A DNA stretch of 7,400 nucleotides from Saprospirales bacterium (GTDB lineage Bacteria; Bacteroidota; Bacteroidia; Chitinophagales; JADJOU01): assembly GCA_947461165.1 (NCBI GenBank), contig CANHJR010000055.1, positions 1-7,400 on the forward strand, read 5' to 3'. Under the pieces are notes generated by a model that worked only from the letters and a program-made list of their open reading frames with translations, was not told where the DNA came from and did no database searches. Shown piece after piece: positions 1 to 6,155 of this stretch. Each line of letters opens with the position of its first letter. Position 1 is the stretch's first letter. The translations under genes and the position numbers were made by a program.

Positions 1-747
1 CATGAGGCTTTCCTGCACGATATCTTGAAGATTGACGTCTATAGTGGTATATATATCTAGGCCTGGCTTTGATCCAAATTCACTATTTTCATTGACTGGC
101 ATATAAATGCCACCTGCTACTTTTTGCATCAGCACTAGTTGGTTCTCTCCTGCCAAATACTTGTCTTGATAGCCCTCAATGCCCTTCGCTTTATTCCCTG
201 TGTATCCGATAGTTCGTCTAGCTAAATTGCCAAAGGGTAATTTTCTCGTATTGTTATCAATCGTGATGAAGCCTGATTTATTTTTACCTAGTTTGAATAT
301 AGGGATTTCACGGATTCTTTTATAATTCTGAAAGGAGACATTTTTTGCCAAAAGTAAGTGTCTTTGATTGTTGGCTCTAGCTTGGGTTAGTAATGCTCGC
401 CATTCTATTGAAGACTTTTCTGGCAGATATTCCCCGAGAAATAGGGATAGCGTATCGATGTGTCTATTCCAAATGGTATCTTTGAGTCCTTGGGCTCTCG
501 TATCCATTCGAAGCTCAAAGGTAGGAAGAGTCGTTGCCAAAATACGGCCATCGTGAGTATAGATGTTGCCGCGCTCAGCCTTGATTTCTTTCATAGATTG
601 CGTCAAATCTTCCCCTAGTTTCTTCCAATATCCATTATGCTCTGTCTGTAAGGCATAGATTCGCACCACAATCCAGCAGGAGAGCCCAAAAAGCAAGAAC
701 AACACGATGTATGCTCGTGTAACGATATTAGTCTTGTCGTTGATAAT
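1..747 (-). CDS. ftsI: FtsI/PBP2-type septal peptidoglycan transpeptidase, N-terminal part (runs off the left edge)
   Basis: This is the N-terminal 249 codons of the division-specific class B penicillin-binding protein, which cross-links septal peptidoglycan with FtsW and the FtsQLB complex. Counting from ATT at 747, one membrane helix spans about residues 13-33 and is preceded by a short, mildly basic cytoplasmic tail. The PBP dimerisation domain follows, with its hallmark RGNIY (59-63) and DGRILATT (66-73), then GIEGYQDKYLAG (189-200). The entry to the transpeptidase domain, with the typical TTIDVNLQ (234-241), lies just before the edge. The catalytic SxxK, SxN and KTG motifs are outside the window. 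The start is unusual: the frame has a stop at 757-759 and no ATG, GTG or TTG before GTG at 705, which lies at the edge of the membrane helix. ATT at 747 or ATC at 744 fits the usual family N-terminus best and overlaps ftsL by about 20 bases. The family assignment is secure; the start is inferred. Confidence 0.93.
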   Translation of the reverse strand, partial: MINDKTNIVTRAYIVLFLLFGLSCWIVVRIYALQTEHNGYWKKLGEDLTQSMKEIKAERGNIYTHDGRILATTLPTFELRMDTRAQGLKDTIWNRHIDTLSLFLGEYLPEKSSIEWRALLTQARANNQRHLLLAKNVSFQNYKRIREIPIFKLGKNKSGFITIDNNTRKLPFGNLARRTIGYTGNKAKGIEGYQDKYLAGENQLVLMQKVAGGIYMPVNENSEFGSKPGLDIYTTIDVNLQDIVQESLM

Positions 748-1057
748 CCTTTTGTTTTATTGTTAGTTTTGAAGGTGCTGTTGTCATTTTGTGCAATCCC
801 ATTTCTTCAGCTCTTGGCAATACTTCCGTAAGCTTGCTTCGGTACATTAGATCGGATTTGATTGTGAGATAATCCCATCTTAGCTCTTTGAGTTGGTTTG
901 CCTTTTTGTTGATGTCCGTGATGAGACTATGCGCAAGATGGTTGTTGATGATATGAATGAGTCCAAGAACCGCGATGAAGAGTATAAATCTTATATTTTT
1001 CAACGCGTAGTCAAAAAATCGCTGTATCAATAAGTCTAAAGTCACTTGTTGGCTCAT
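728..1057 (-). CDS. ftsL: FtsL-like cell division membrane protein
   Basis: This is a 109-residue bitopic membrane protein in the place where FtsL is found, between rsmH and ftsI. A basic, amphipathic N-terminal stretch (QRFFDYALKNIR, residues 12-23) precedes one hydrophobic helix at about 23-40. A charged periplasmic segment with heptad-like spacing follows (about 45-75), containing the Bacteroidota-typical WDYLTIKSDLMYRSKLTEV and then EEMGL. FtsL proteins form a coiled coil with FtsB and FtsQ and activate FtsWI. Sequence conservation with proteobacterial FtsL is very low, so the call rests on length, topology and gene order. The ATG at 1057 lies 9 bases after the rsmH stop, and the 3' end overlaps the presumed ftsI start, which suggests coupled translation. 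Confidence 0.85.
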   Translation of the reverse strand: MSQQVTLDLLIQRFFDYALKNIRFILFIAVLGLIHIINNHLAHSLITDINKKANQLKELRWDYLTIKSDLMYRSKLTEVLPRAEEMGLHKMTTAPSKLTIKQKDYQRQD

Positions 1058-1066
1058 TGGTCGCTC

Positions 1067-1978
1067 TTATTGTTTGTTTTTTTCCATTATTCGAAGTTTA
1101 GCACTTCTGCTTCTAGGATTTTGTTTGGTTTCTTCTTGGCTTGGTACGATCGGTTTTTTTGTTAAATTCTTCCAGTTCCATTCTTTTGTTCTTCCAAATA
1201 GATCCTTCGTCGGTTCATCCTTGCATTCACCATATTTCATAAAGTTTTTTACCAGGCGATCTTCCAGGGAATGAAAGGTTATGATGGCCAATCTTCCATT
1301 CGGTGATATCATTTCTGTAATACTCGTGAGCATGTCCTCCAACACTTTGAGTTCTCTATTGACTTCCATCCTGAGTGCCTGATATACTGGTGCGGCATAG
1401 GCTGTGAAATGTCCAAATTTGATGCTGTCTAGAATGATATTGAGATCTTCACTTTTTTGAAATTTCTTTACGATTCTATCTTCGACAATTTTCTGAGCCA
1501 ATGTCTTCGCATTTCGCACCTCGCCAAATTCTTGAAAAATGCGTTGCAATTCCTCCAAGGAATAGGTGTTGAGGATATCCGCTGCGGTCTGTATGTCATC
1601 TTTGTTCATTCGCATATCGAGATCAATACCATCGCGAAACGAAAAACCACTTCCATCATGGTCTAGCTGATAACTGCTCACTCCGAGATCGGCAAGTACT
1701 CCGTCAACACTCGTGACCCCGATGGCCAAAAGATAGTCTCGCGCATCAGCGAAATTGCTGTGAATGACTGTGAGACGAGGATCAGCCCATTGATTGCGAA
1801 GCGCATCAGAATCTTGATCAAATCCAAAAAGTCTACCGCGATCACTGAGTCTATTTATGATGGCTTTGCTATGCCCTCCGCCTCCAAAAGTAAGGTCCAC
1901 GTAGGTTCCATCGGCCTCAATATGTAATGCATCCATGCATTCATCTAAAAGAACACTTTTGTGATATTCATTATTCAT
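1067..1978 (-). CDS. rsmH: 16S rRNA (cytosine-1402-N4)-methyltransferase RsmH (MraW)
   Basis: RsmH is a cytoplasmic enzyme that uses S-adenosylmethionine to methylate N4 of C1402 in the decoding centre of 16S rRNA. The 303 residues match the family's usual length (about 310). The N-terminus has the classic HKSVLLDECMDAL (6-18). The SAM-binding motif is VDLTFGGGGHS (27-37), with the acidic strand end FGFDQDS after it. Further signatures are DGVLADLGVSSYQLD, GFSFRDG, LDMRMN, the helical insert with FGEVRNAKTLA, YQALRMEVNRELK, TFHSLEDRLVKNF and the C-terminal NPRSRSAKLR. No key motif is missing. The ATG at 1978 lies inside the last codons of mraZ (8-base overlap), so the two are probably translationally coupled in the dcw operon. 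Confidence 0.98.
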   Translation of the reverse strand: MNNEYHKSVLLDECMDALHIEADGTYVDLTFGGGGHSKAIINRLSDRGRLFGFDQDSDALRNQWADPRLTVIHSNFADARDYLLAIGVTSVDGVLADLGVSSYQLDHDGSGFSFRDGIDLDMRMNKDDIQTAADILNTYSLEELQRIFQEFGEVRNAKTLAQKIVEDRIVKKFQKSEDLNIILDSIKFGHFTAYAAPVYQALRMEVNRELKVLEDMLTSITEMISPNGRLAIITFHSLEDRLVKNFMKYGECKDEPTKDLFGRTKEWNWKNLTKKPIVPSQEETKQNPRSRSAKLRIMEKNKQ

Positions 1979-2444
1979 CTTCTGAATTTTGAATATCTGA
2001 TTTGTGCCCCATGACGCGCTCTGCTAGATCCTCAAATGAAGATCCATCGTTCGAAGCCATGATGCTGTTGTATTTCTTCTCATCCCATAGTTCAAAATAG
2101 TTCTTGACCGGGGTGAGTAAAATGTCTTTTTTCATTTCTGCAAATTCCAATAGCTGTTTTGGAATATTGATTCGATCACTACCATCAAGTGTGCATACCG
2201 TGGCACCACTGTAGAATCTTCTTACAAACTCTCGATTTTCTTTATTGAATGTATTCAGTTTATCTACATCTGCTCGCACGAGTTCCCATACATCATATGG
2301 ATAGAGTGTCAAGCAATTTTCAAATCCGCGATTGACAACAAATCGATGTGCAGCCGATTCTACCATAGACTCTTTGAGGGCCGTTGGGACTCTCATCCTG
2401 CCTTTATCATCGAGTTTTATCGCTATTTCACCTAAAAATGACAT
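1971..2444 (-). CDS. mraZ: Transcriptional regulator MraZ
   Basis: MraZ is a ring-forming DNA-binding protein that binds repeats in its own promoter and controls the dcw cluster. The 157 residues contain two AbrB/SpoVT-like half-domains. The first has LDDKGRMRVPTALKE near the N-terminus and the second has LDGSDRINIPKQLLEFA at about two thirds of the length; each carries the family's D-x3-R signature. FELWDEKKY closes the second unit as in other MraZ proteins. The ATG at 2444 is directly preceded in frame by TTG at 2447; I chose ATG because MSFLGE matches the usual MraZ N-terminus. It is the first gene of the leftward operon and overlaps rsmH by 8 bases. A candidate operator with two boxes lies about 50-60 bases upstream. 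Confidence 0.96.
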   Translation of the reverse strand: MSFLGEIAIKLDDKGRMRVPTALKESMVESAAHRFVVNRGFENCLTLYPYDVWELVRADVDKLNTFNKENREFVRRFYSGATVCTLDGSDRINIPKQLLEFAEMKKDILLTPVKNYFELWDEKKYNSIMASNDGSSFEDLAERVMGHKSDIQNSEDE

Positions 2445-2465
2445 CAATATGTTTTAAAATCTCCA

Positions 2466-2473
2466 CAAAAATA
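2466..2473 (-). promoter_or_regulatory. Candidate -7 element of the mraZ promoter
   Basis: On the minus strand this reads TATTTTTG, an exact match to the Bacteroidota -7 form TAnnTTTG. It lies 21 bases upstream of the mraZ ATG and would give a leader of about 15 bases. No clear TTG -33 element is seen; that region is taken up by the MraZ boxes, which would suit repression by promoter occlusion. Confidence 0.45.
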
Positions 2474-2491
2474 CATTTTATTGCTATTCTC

Positions 2492-2506
2492 TCCCCTTTT
2501 TTCCCA
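2492..2506 (-). promoter_or_regulatory. Candidate MraZ operator (two TGGG-type boxes)
   Basis: On the minus strand TGGGA (2506-2502) is followed after exactly five bases by GGGGA (2496-2492), a 10-bp repeat period. Characterised MraZ operators consist of TGGGN repeats separated by 5-nucleotide spacers upstream of mraZ, so both motif and spacing agree. A third in-phase position (2486-2482) reads TAGCA and is degenerate. The site overlaps the expected -33 region of the candidate mraZ promoter. Confidence 0.65.
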
Positions 2507-2669
2507 CTTTTTTCTTTAGTTTTTTTTCAACAAAGCAAACTATGTCAGTGGATTGTGTGTGGAAAAGATCGAAATTATCATTTTGAATAAGCCTTGAAGT
2601 TGTTGGTATAATTGGATTATTTTGTGCACACCTGTTGATAATCAATGTGTATTGCTTCAATCCGATTAT

Positions 2670-2697
2670 GCATTATCGAAATCTGCTCGAGATGCAT
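2670..2697 (+). repeat. Short dispersed repeat, copy 1
   Basis: The core GCATTATCGAAATCTGC (2670-2686) recurs at 5911-5927 with one mismatch in 17 bases. After it, both copies keep a C-x-A pattern and then GCAT with one gap. The two copies are in the same orientation and sit outside the regulator-receptor gene pair. Function is unknown. Confidence 0.5.
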
Positions 2698-2727
2698 AGG
2701 GTAAATTAGATTTTATCAAATTTTTTG

Positions 2728-2755
2728 TCGATGAAGCGTCAAATGCTTCATTCGA
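2728..2755 (+). promoter_or_regulatory. Inverted repeat/hairpin upstream of the AraC-family gene
   Basis: ATGAAGC (2731-2737) and GCTTCAT (2745-2751) are perfect arms around the 7-base loop GTCAAAT. Outer TCG (2728-2730) pairs with CGA (2753-2755) around one bulged T, giving ten base pairs in all. No T-tract follows, so it is not a standard terminator. It lies 65-92 bases before the regulator's ATG and could be an operator or a structured leader. Confidence 0.4.
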
Positions 2756-2807
2756 GGTTCAAGACCATAATGAATGTTTTAAATCTGAAGAATCACCCGT
2801 TTCGTTT

Positions 2808-2815
2808 TAATTTTG
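2808..2815 (+). promoter_or_regulatory. Promoter-like TAATTTTG immediately before the AraC-family gene
   Basis: The sequence fits TAnnTTTG exactly but ends only 4 bases before the ATG, so transcription would begin at or next to the start codon and give a leaderless message. There is no TTG at the proper distance upstream. It may be chance in AT-rich DNA; a weaker alternative is TATAATTG at 2607-2614 with TTG at 2583-2585. Confidence 0.2.
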
Positions 2816-2819
2816 CGCT

Positions 2820-3563
2820 ATGGAATTTATAAATGAATACATAGGTCTGTCAATAAATGCAAGTAGCGATATCGATCGATCTTTTTGTGAAACCACGGAG
2901 AACAACCTATATATCAACTTGAATTTTGGCTTATTTGCCAATGATTGCCTATTTGACCTTGCAGAGGAGAATTATCTCATAGGAATACGCATTGCCAAAT
3001 CCTACATGGAAAAATATGATGAGCCATTTGAAATCGTCATCGAAAAACAATCTATTTGTTGCAATACGCAATCAAAACTACTTGAAATTATTAAATGTGA
3101 CTTACAAGGTGTGCAACGCAAAATTTTTATAGAAAGTAGTATTCTATATTTATTGTATCAGTCTCAAAAGAACAATTTTATTTTTCAGGCGGATTGTAAT
3201 AGTTGTTCTGTCCTCAATAGACCCATTGATATGCAGAAAATGCAGAATGCCAGACAGTTTATACTAGATAATCTATCAAATTCTCTGACTATTCCTATTG
3301 TTGCTGGTTTTGTAGGAACCAATCAATGCTACCTCAAAAAAGGATTCAAAGAGGTCTATCACCAAACAATTTTTGAATTCATTCAAGAGAACCGAATGAT
3401 CAAGGCGCGCTATATGCTGCAACAGGATGATTCGAATATTAGTCAAATTGCTGATCGGGTTGGGTATTCTTCCTTGAGTAGTTTTAGTCAATCCTACAAA
3501 AACTATTTCGGTATCACTCCGACGGACCAAATAAAACAAACGATAGCTAACGATAATCGGTAA
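2820..3563 (+). CDS. AraC-family transcriptional regulator, PchR-like
   Basis: This 247-residue protein has an AraC-type double helix-turn-helix at its C-terminus (about 138-240). The first HTH contains the PchR-type YLKKGFKEVYHQTIFEFIQE (171-190). The second contains ISQIADRVGYSSLSSFSQSYKNYFG, with the conserved Gly-Tyr-Ser and FG-TP (GITP) ending. In PchR, this branch activates ferric-siderophore receptor genes when the siderophore is bound. The N-terminal 135 residues resemble the sensing half of PchR-like proteins only in the stretch around KCDLQGVQRKIFIESSILYLL. The protein is shorter than many Bacteroidota relatives and cysteine-rich (C23, C43, C80, C81, C93, C126, C129, C170, with a C-x2-C at 126-129). 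The ATG at 2820 is the first in frame after a stop at 2808. The neighbouring receptor gene is the obvious regulatory target, by inference. Confidence 0.88.
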   Translation: MEFINEYIGLSINASSDIDRSFCETTENNLYINLNFGLFANDCLFDLAEENYLIGIRIAKSYMEKYDEPFEIVIEKQSICCNTQSKLLEIIKCDLQGVQRKIFIESSILYLLYQSQKNNFIFQADCNSCSVLNRPIDMQKMQNARQFILDNLSNSLTIPIVAGFVGTNQCYLKKGFKEVYHQTIFEFIQENRMIKARYMLQQDDSNISQIADRVGYSSLSSFSQSYKNYFGITPTDQIKQTIANDNR

Positions 3564-3576
3564 TATTTCCGATATC
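3552..3576 (+). terminator. Bulged hairpin at the regulator's stop codon; weak terminator or operator
   Basis: GAT-A-ATCGG (3552-3560) pairs with CCGATATC (3569-3576) with one bulged A and an 8-base loop that contains the TAA stop. A run of five T follows at 3584-3588, seven bases after the stem. It could partly end the regulator transcript, or it could be a palindromic binding site 27 bases before the receptor promoter. The stem is short, so confidence is low. Confidence 0.35.
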
Positions 3577-3602
3577 TAAACTATTTTTCCCTTATCCTAA
3601 AA

Positions 3603-3630
3603 TTGCTTGAAAAGGTTATCTATACTTTTG
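3603..3630 (+). promoter_or_regulatory. Promoter of the TonB-dependent receptor gene
   Basis: TTG (3603-3605) and TACTTTTG (3623-3630) are separated by 17 bases and match the Bacteroidota -33/-7 elements, the latter being an exact TAnnTTTG. The predicted transcript would begin near 3637 with a leader of about 24 bases. The receptor can therefore be transcribed apart from the regulator gene. Confidence 0.6.
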
Positions 3631-3660
3631 CCGACATATCAAATCCACTAGTCGCAAAAC

Positions 3661-5898
3661 ATGTACCATCTCATAACCTTATTTCTTTCATTATCTGCAT
3701 CAAACCCATCTTTCAAACCAACACTTCGAGATTCACTTTTAGGAAAAGAGTTGGCGCCAGTGAGCATTGTTGGTGATCGACAAGCATTGATTTCGGGGTC
3801 TGGCCAGTATATCAACCTACGAAAGCTTGAAAAACTAAATCAAACGAATATTATTAACATTCTCCGAATTGTTCCTGGGGTGAATATTCGCGATGAAGAA
3901 GGGTTTGGATTGAGACCAAATATTGGCCTTCGTGGAACTTCCGTCAATAGAAGTGCCAAGATCACGCTGATGGAAGACGGAATCCTAATCGCCCCAGCGA
4001 CATACGCTGATCCTTCAGCCTATTATTTCCCAACCTTCTCCCGTATACAAGGTGTCGAGGTGCTCAAAGGAAGTAGTCAAATAAAATATGGACCGTATAC
4101 TATTGGAGGGGCTGTCAATTTGATATCGACGGCCATTCCAAAAACATTTAAAGGATTTGGACAACTATCCATCGGTAGTTTCGGAACCAATCAACAACGA
4201 ATCTGGCTAGGAGATAGTCGCAAAAATATCGATTATGTTTTTGAAGTCAATCGAATCGCAAGCCAAGGATTCAAAGAATTGAAAAATGGCGAGAACACGG
4301 GATTCGATAGACGAGATGTCATGGGCAAACTTCGATGGCATACCGATTCTAGCGCGAAGATTCAGCAGGCTCTTACGCTGAAAGTCGTCCATTCGACAGA
4401 AGATGGCAACGAAACCTATCTAGGACTTACCTATGATGATTATCAGAAGAATCCGTATATGCGATATGCCGCAACTCAAAAAGATGTTTTAAGACTTCAT
4501 CACAATCATATTTCATTGACACATACGATATTTCCTTTGAAAGGAGTGTCTATACATACCTCTGCTTATCTTTCTAAAACTTTTCGCGAATGGGGAAGAG
4601 CTAGTGGTGCTGGTGGTCAGAACTTGAACAATATTCTCAATGATCCAGAAACGCATAGGACTTCGTATGAGATTCTTTCTGGAAATCAAGATGGCTCCAT
4701 CGATTTCCAGAGTTCTGATAGAACATATTTGTCCCGTGGCATTACTTCGATGATTCAGTATGCAGTCCAGGCAAAGACTGTGTCGCATCATGTCCAGGTA
4801 GGACTGCGATATCATACCGATGAAGCAGATCGATATGCAAGTAAATCTGCTTATAATATGACCAATGGGAATATGATTCAAACGATGGGTTCTATCAAAG
4901 GAAATGCTGAGAATCAACTCCGATCTGCTCAGGCCTTCTCAGGATATCTGAGTTATGACCTTGGATTCAAAGGGTTAAAAATAAGCCCAGGGATTCGATG
5001 TGAGCATATTCTCCTAGACCTCCAGAATTATGGAATATCAGACAACGCAAGATTGGGAACGGCATTAAAATCGGGTGAGAACACTGTTTTTGTGGTATTA
5101 CCTGGAATTGGGATCAATTATCAATTCAATGAAAATATCCAAACGTTTGGAGGAATTCACAAAGGCTTTTCACCTCCAGGAACGCCTATCGCAGGCACAG
5201 TAAATACGCAGGCAAATTCTGAAACCTCAATCAACTATGAGCTGGGATTGCGATATGCTAAGAATGGAATCCAATTTGAAATGACTGGTTTCTGGAATGA
5301 TTATGACAATATTCTAGGATCTGACAATGTATCTGGAGGAGGTCTCGGCACGGGCGATCTATTCAATGCTGGACACGCCAACGTGTATGGGCTTGAATTA
5401 GGTCTGGATTTTGATTTATTGTCCTTGACCGACTTCAAATCAAAGATAAAACTTCCTGTGGATTTGAACTATACCTATACCCATGCGACATTTGATCAGA
5501 CCTTTGTCAATGGAGGAGGCGACTGGGGTTCTGGCACGATTTCTAGAGGTGATTTCATCCCATTTATAACTCCACATCTGTGGACGGCTAGCCTTGGATT
5601 TGAACTCAACAGATTTTCAACCTACATCACCGGCAGATATACTGGGGAGACGAGAGTCAGTCCAGGTCAAGGTGAACTCATTGTTCCAAATCAAGATGTC
5701 AAGTACACTTCAGTCAATGCTTTGGCGGATTTCCTCATGGTAGATCTGTCGACCAACTATAAAATGAACAAATCCCTTACATTGTATAGTACCGTCAATA
5801 ATCTAACCAATAATAAGGCCATTGTAGCAAATCTACCTCAGGGATATCGCCCAAACATCCCATTGAGTATGAATCTTGGGTTAAAGGTTTCATTTTAG
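3661..5898 (+). CDS. TonB-dependent outer membrane receptor, FecA-like (ferric chelate/siderophore uptake)
   Basis: This 745-residue protein is a gated outer membrane beta-barrel powered by TonB-ExbBD. A short hydrophobic N-terminus (LITLFLSLSAS, residues 4-14) serves as signal peptide; a basic n-region is lacking. A TonB-box-like LAPVSIVG lies at 31-38. The plug (about 40-160) is strongly FecA-like: LRPNIGLRGT (84-93), KITLMEDGILIAPATYADPS (100-119), YYFPTFSRIQGVEVLKG (121-137), KYGPYTIGGAVNLIST (142-157). The rest is a barrel of alternating strands ending in LGLKVSF, with the C-terminal phenylalanine needed for barrel assembly. There is no N-terminal FecR-signalling domain and no carboxypeptidase-regulatory-like domain, so it should act only in transport, with control left to the adjacent AraC-type protein. 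ATG at 3661 is the first start after an in-frame TAG at 3649. The exact substrate cannot be read from sequence; ferric citrate or another ferric chelate is the family-based guess. Confidence 0.92.
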   Translation: MYHLITLFLSLSASNPSFKPTLRDSLLGKELAPVSIVGDRQALISGSGQYINLRKLEKLNQTNIINILRIVPGVNIRDEEGFGLRPNIGLRGTSVNRSAKITLMEDGILIAPATYADPSAYYFPTFSRIQGVEVLKGSSQIKYGPYTIGGAVNLISTAIPKTFKGFGQLSIGSFGTNQQRIWLGDSRKNIDYVFEVNRIASQGFKELKNGENTGFDRRDVMGKLRWHTDSSAKIQQALTLKVVHSTEDGNETYLGLTYDDYQKNPYMRYAATQKDVLRLHHNHISLTHTIFPLKGVSIHTSAYLSKTFREWGRASGAGGQNLNNILNDPETHRTSYEILSGNQDGSIDFQSSDRTYLSRGITSMIQYAVQAKTVSHHVQVGLRYHTDEADRYASKSAYNMTNGNMIQTMGSIKGNAENQLRSAQAFSGYLSYDLGFKGLKISPGIRCEHILLDLQNYGISDNARLGTALKSGENTVFVVLPGIGINYQFNENIQTFGGIHKGFSPPGTPIAGTVNTQANSETSINYELGLRYAKNGIQFEMTGFWNDYDNILGSDNVSGGGLGTGDLFNAGHANVYGLELGLDFDLLSLTDFKSKIKLPVDLNYTYTHATFDQTFVNGGGDWGSGTISRGDFIPFITPHLWTASLGFELNRFSTYITGRYTGETRVSPGQGELIVPNQDVKYTSVNALADFLMVDLSTNYKMNKSLTLYSTVNNLTNNKAIVANLPQGYRPNIPLSMNLGLKVSF

Positions 5899-5910
5899 GG
5901 TCAGAATGAC

Positions 5911-5937
5911 GCGTTATCGAAATCTGCCCAAAGGCAT
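5911..5937 (+). repeat. Short dispersed repeat, copy 2
   Basis: GCGTTATCGAAATCTGC (5911-5927) matches copy 1 at 2670-2686 in 16 of 17 bases, followed by a looser match ending in GCAT. It starts 12 bases after the receptor's stop codon. Similarity fades further downstream. Confidence 0.5.
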
Positions 5938-6076
5938 GAAGTACCATAAAAATTCTCGTCAGGATTTATAGAGAACCCCAGATGCCAATAGCTCTAAATC
6001 TGACATCAGCATTAGTTAAATTAAAAAATTACCAATTTTATAAACTATTAACGTTCAAAGGAGCTTGTAAATGCAT

Positions 6077-6084
6077 TATATTTG
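6077..6084 (+). promoter_or_regulatory. Candidate -7 element for the SBBP-repeat protein gene
   Basis: TATATTTG is an exact TAnnTTTG match 144 bases upstream of the ATG at 6229. No TTG lies at the right distance upstream, and the predicted leader of about 135 bases is long, so this is only a candidate. Confidence 0.25.
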
Positions 6085-6131
6085 TGATAGAGACAACATA
6101 ATTTAGGATTTTTTTGTTTCTGAACACTATG

Positions 6132-6155
6132 AAATGAGCATAGTAAAATGAGCAT
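6132..6155 (+). repeat. Direct repeat of AAATGAGCAT with embedded palindrome
   Basis: AAATGAGCAT occurs at 6132-6141 and again at 6146-6155, 14 bases apart start to start. The second copy sits in the perfect inverted repeat AAAATG-AG-CATTTT (6145-6158). It lies in the leader of the downstream gene and could be a regulator site. Confidence 0.35.

Larger units (their letters stand above)
2445..2819. other. Divergent intergenic region between mraZ and the AraC-family regulator
   Basis: This 375-base, AT-rich spacer separates two divergently read genes. From left to right it holds the candidate mraZ promoter and MraZ boxes (2466-2506), a pyrimidine-rich tract (about 2488-2528), a DnaA-box-like 9-mer (2558-2566, minus strand), an 11-base palindrome TTGATAATCAA (2635-2645), the first copy of a short repeat (2670-2697), a bulged hairpin (2728-2755), and a promoter-like TAATTTTG just before the regulator's ATG. 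I see no credible small gene in it. Confidence 0.8.

Noticed and set aside
2384..2590. A 68-codon plus-strand frame across the mraZ start and operator region.
   Set aside because: It overlaps mraZ antisense and the regulatory region, and its product looks like translated pyrimidine tract.
2635..2645. The palindrome TTGATAATCAA considered as a Fur box because of the nearby iron uptake genes.
   Set aside because: Only one half resembles the GATAAT-type consensus and the flanks do not extend it; an 11-base palindrome in AT-rich DNA is weak evidence.
4513..4917. A 134-codon open frame opposite the receptor gene.
   Set aside because: It lies antisense to a well-supported beta-barrel coding region and its product has no recognisable domain.
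5953..5975. TTCTC/GAGAA inverted repeat considered as the receptor gene's terminator.
   Set aside because: The stem has only five pairs with a 13-base loop and no T-tract follows.
6012..6050. AT-only nested inverted repeats (TAGTT/AACTA, AAAATT/AATTTT).
   Set aside because: These are expected by chance in DNA this AT-rich and would form very unstable stems.
6071..6106. A tiny frame of 11 codons preceded by AAAGGAG, as if a leader peptide.
   Set aside because: It overlaps the promoter-like TATATTTG, Bacteroidota rarely depend on such ribosome binding sites, and the peptide shows no run of regulatory codons.
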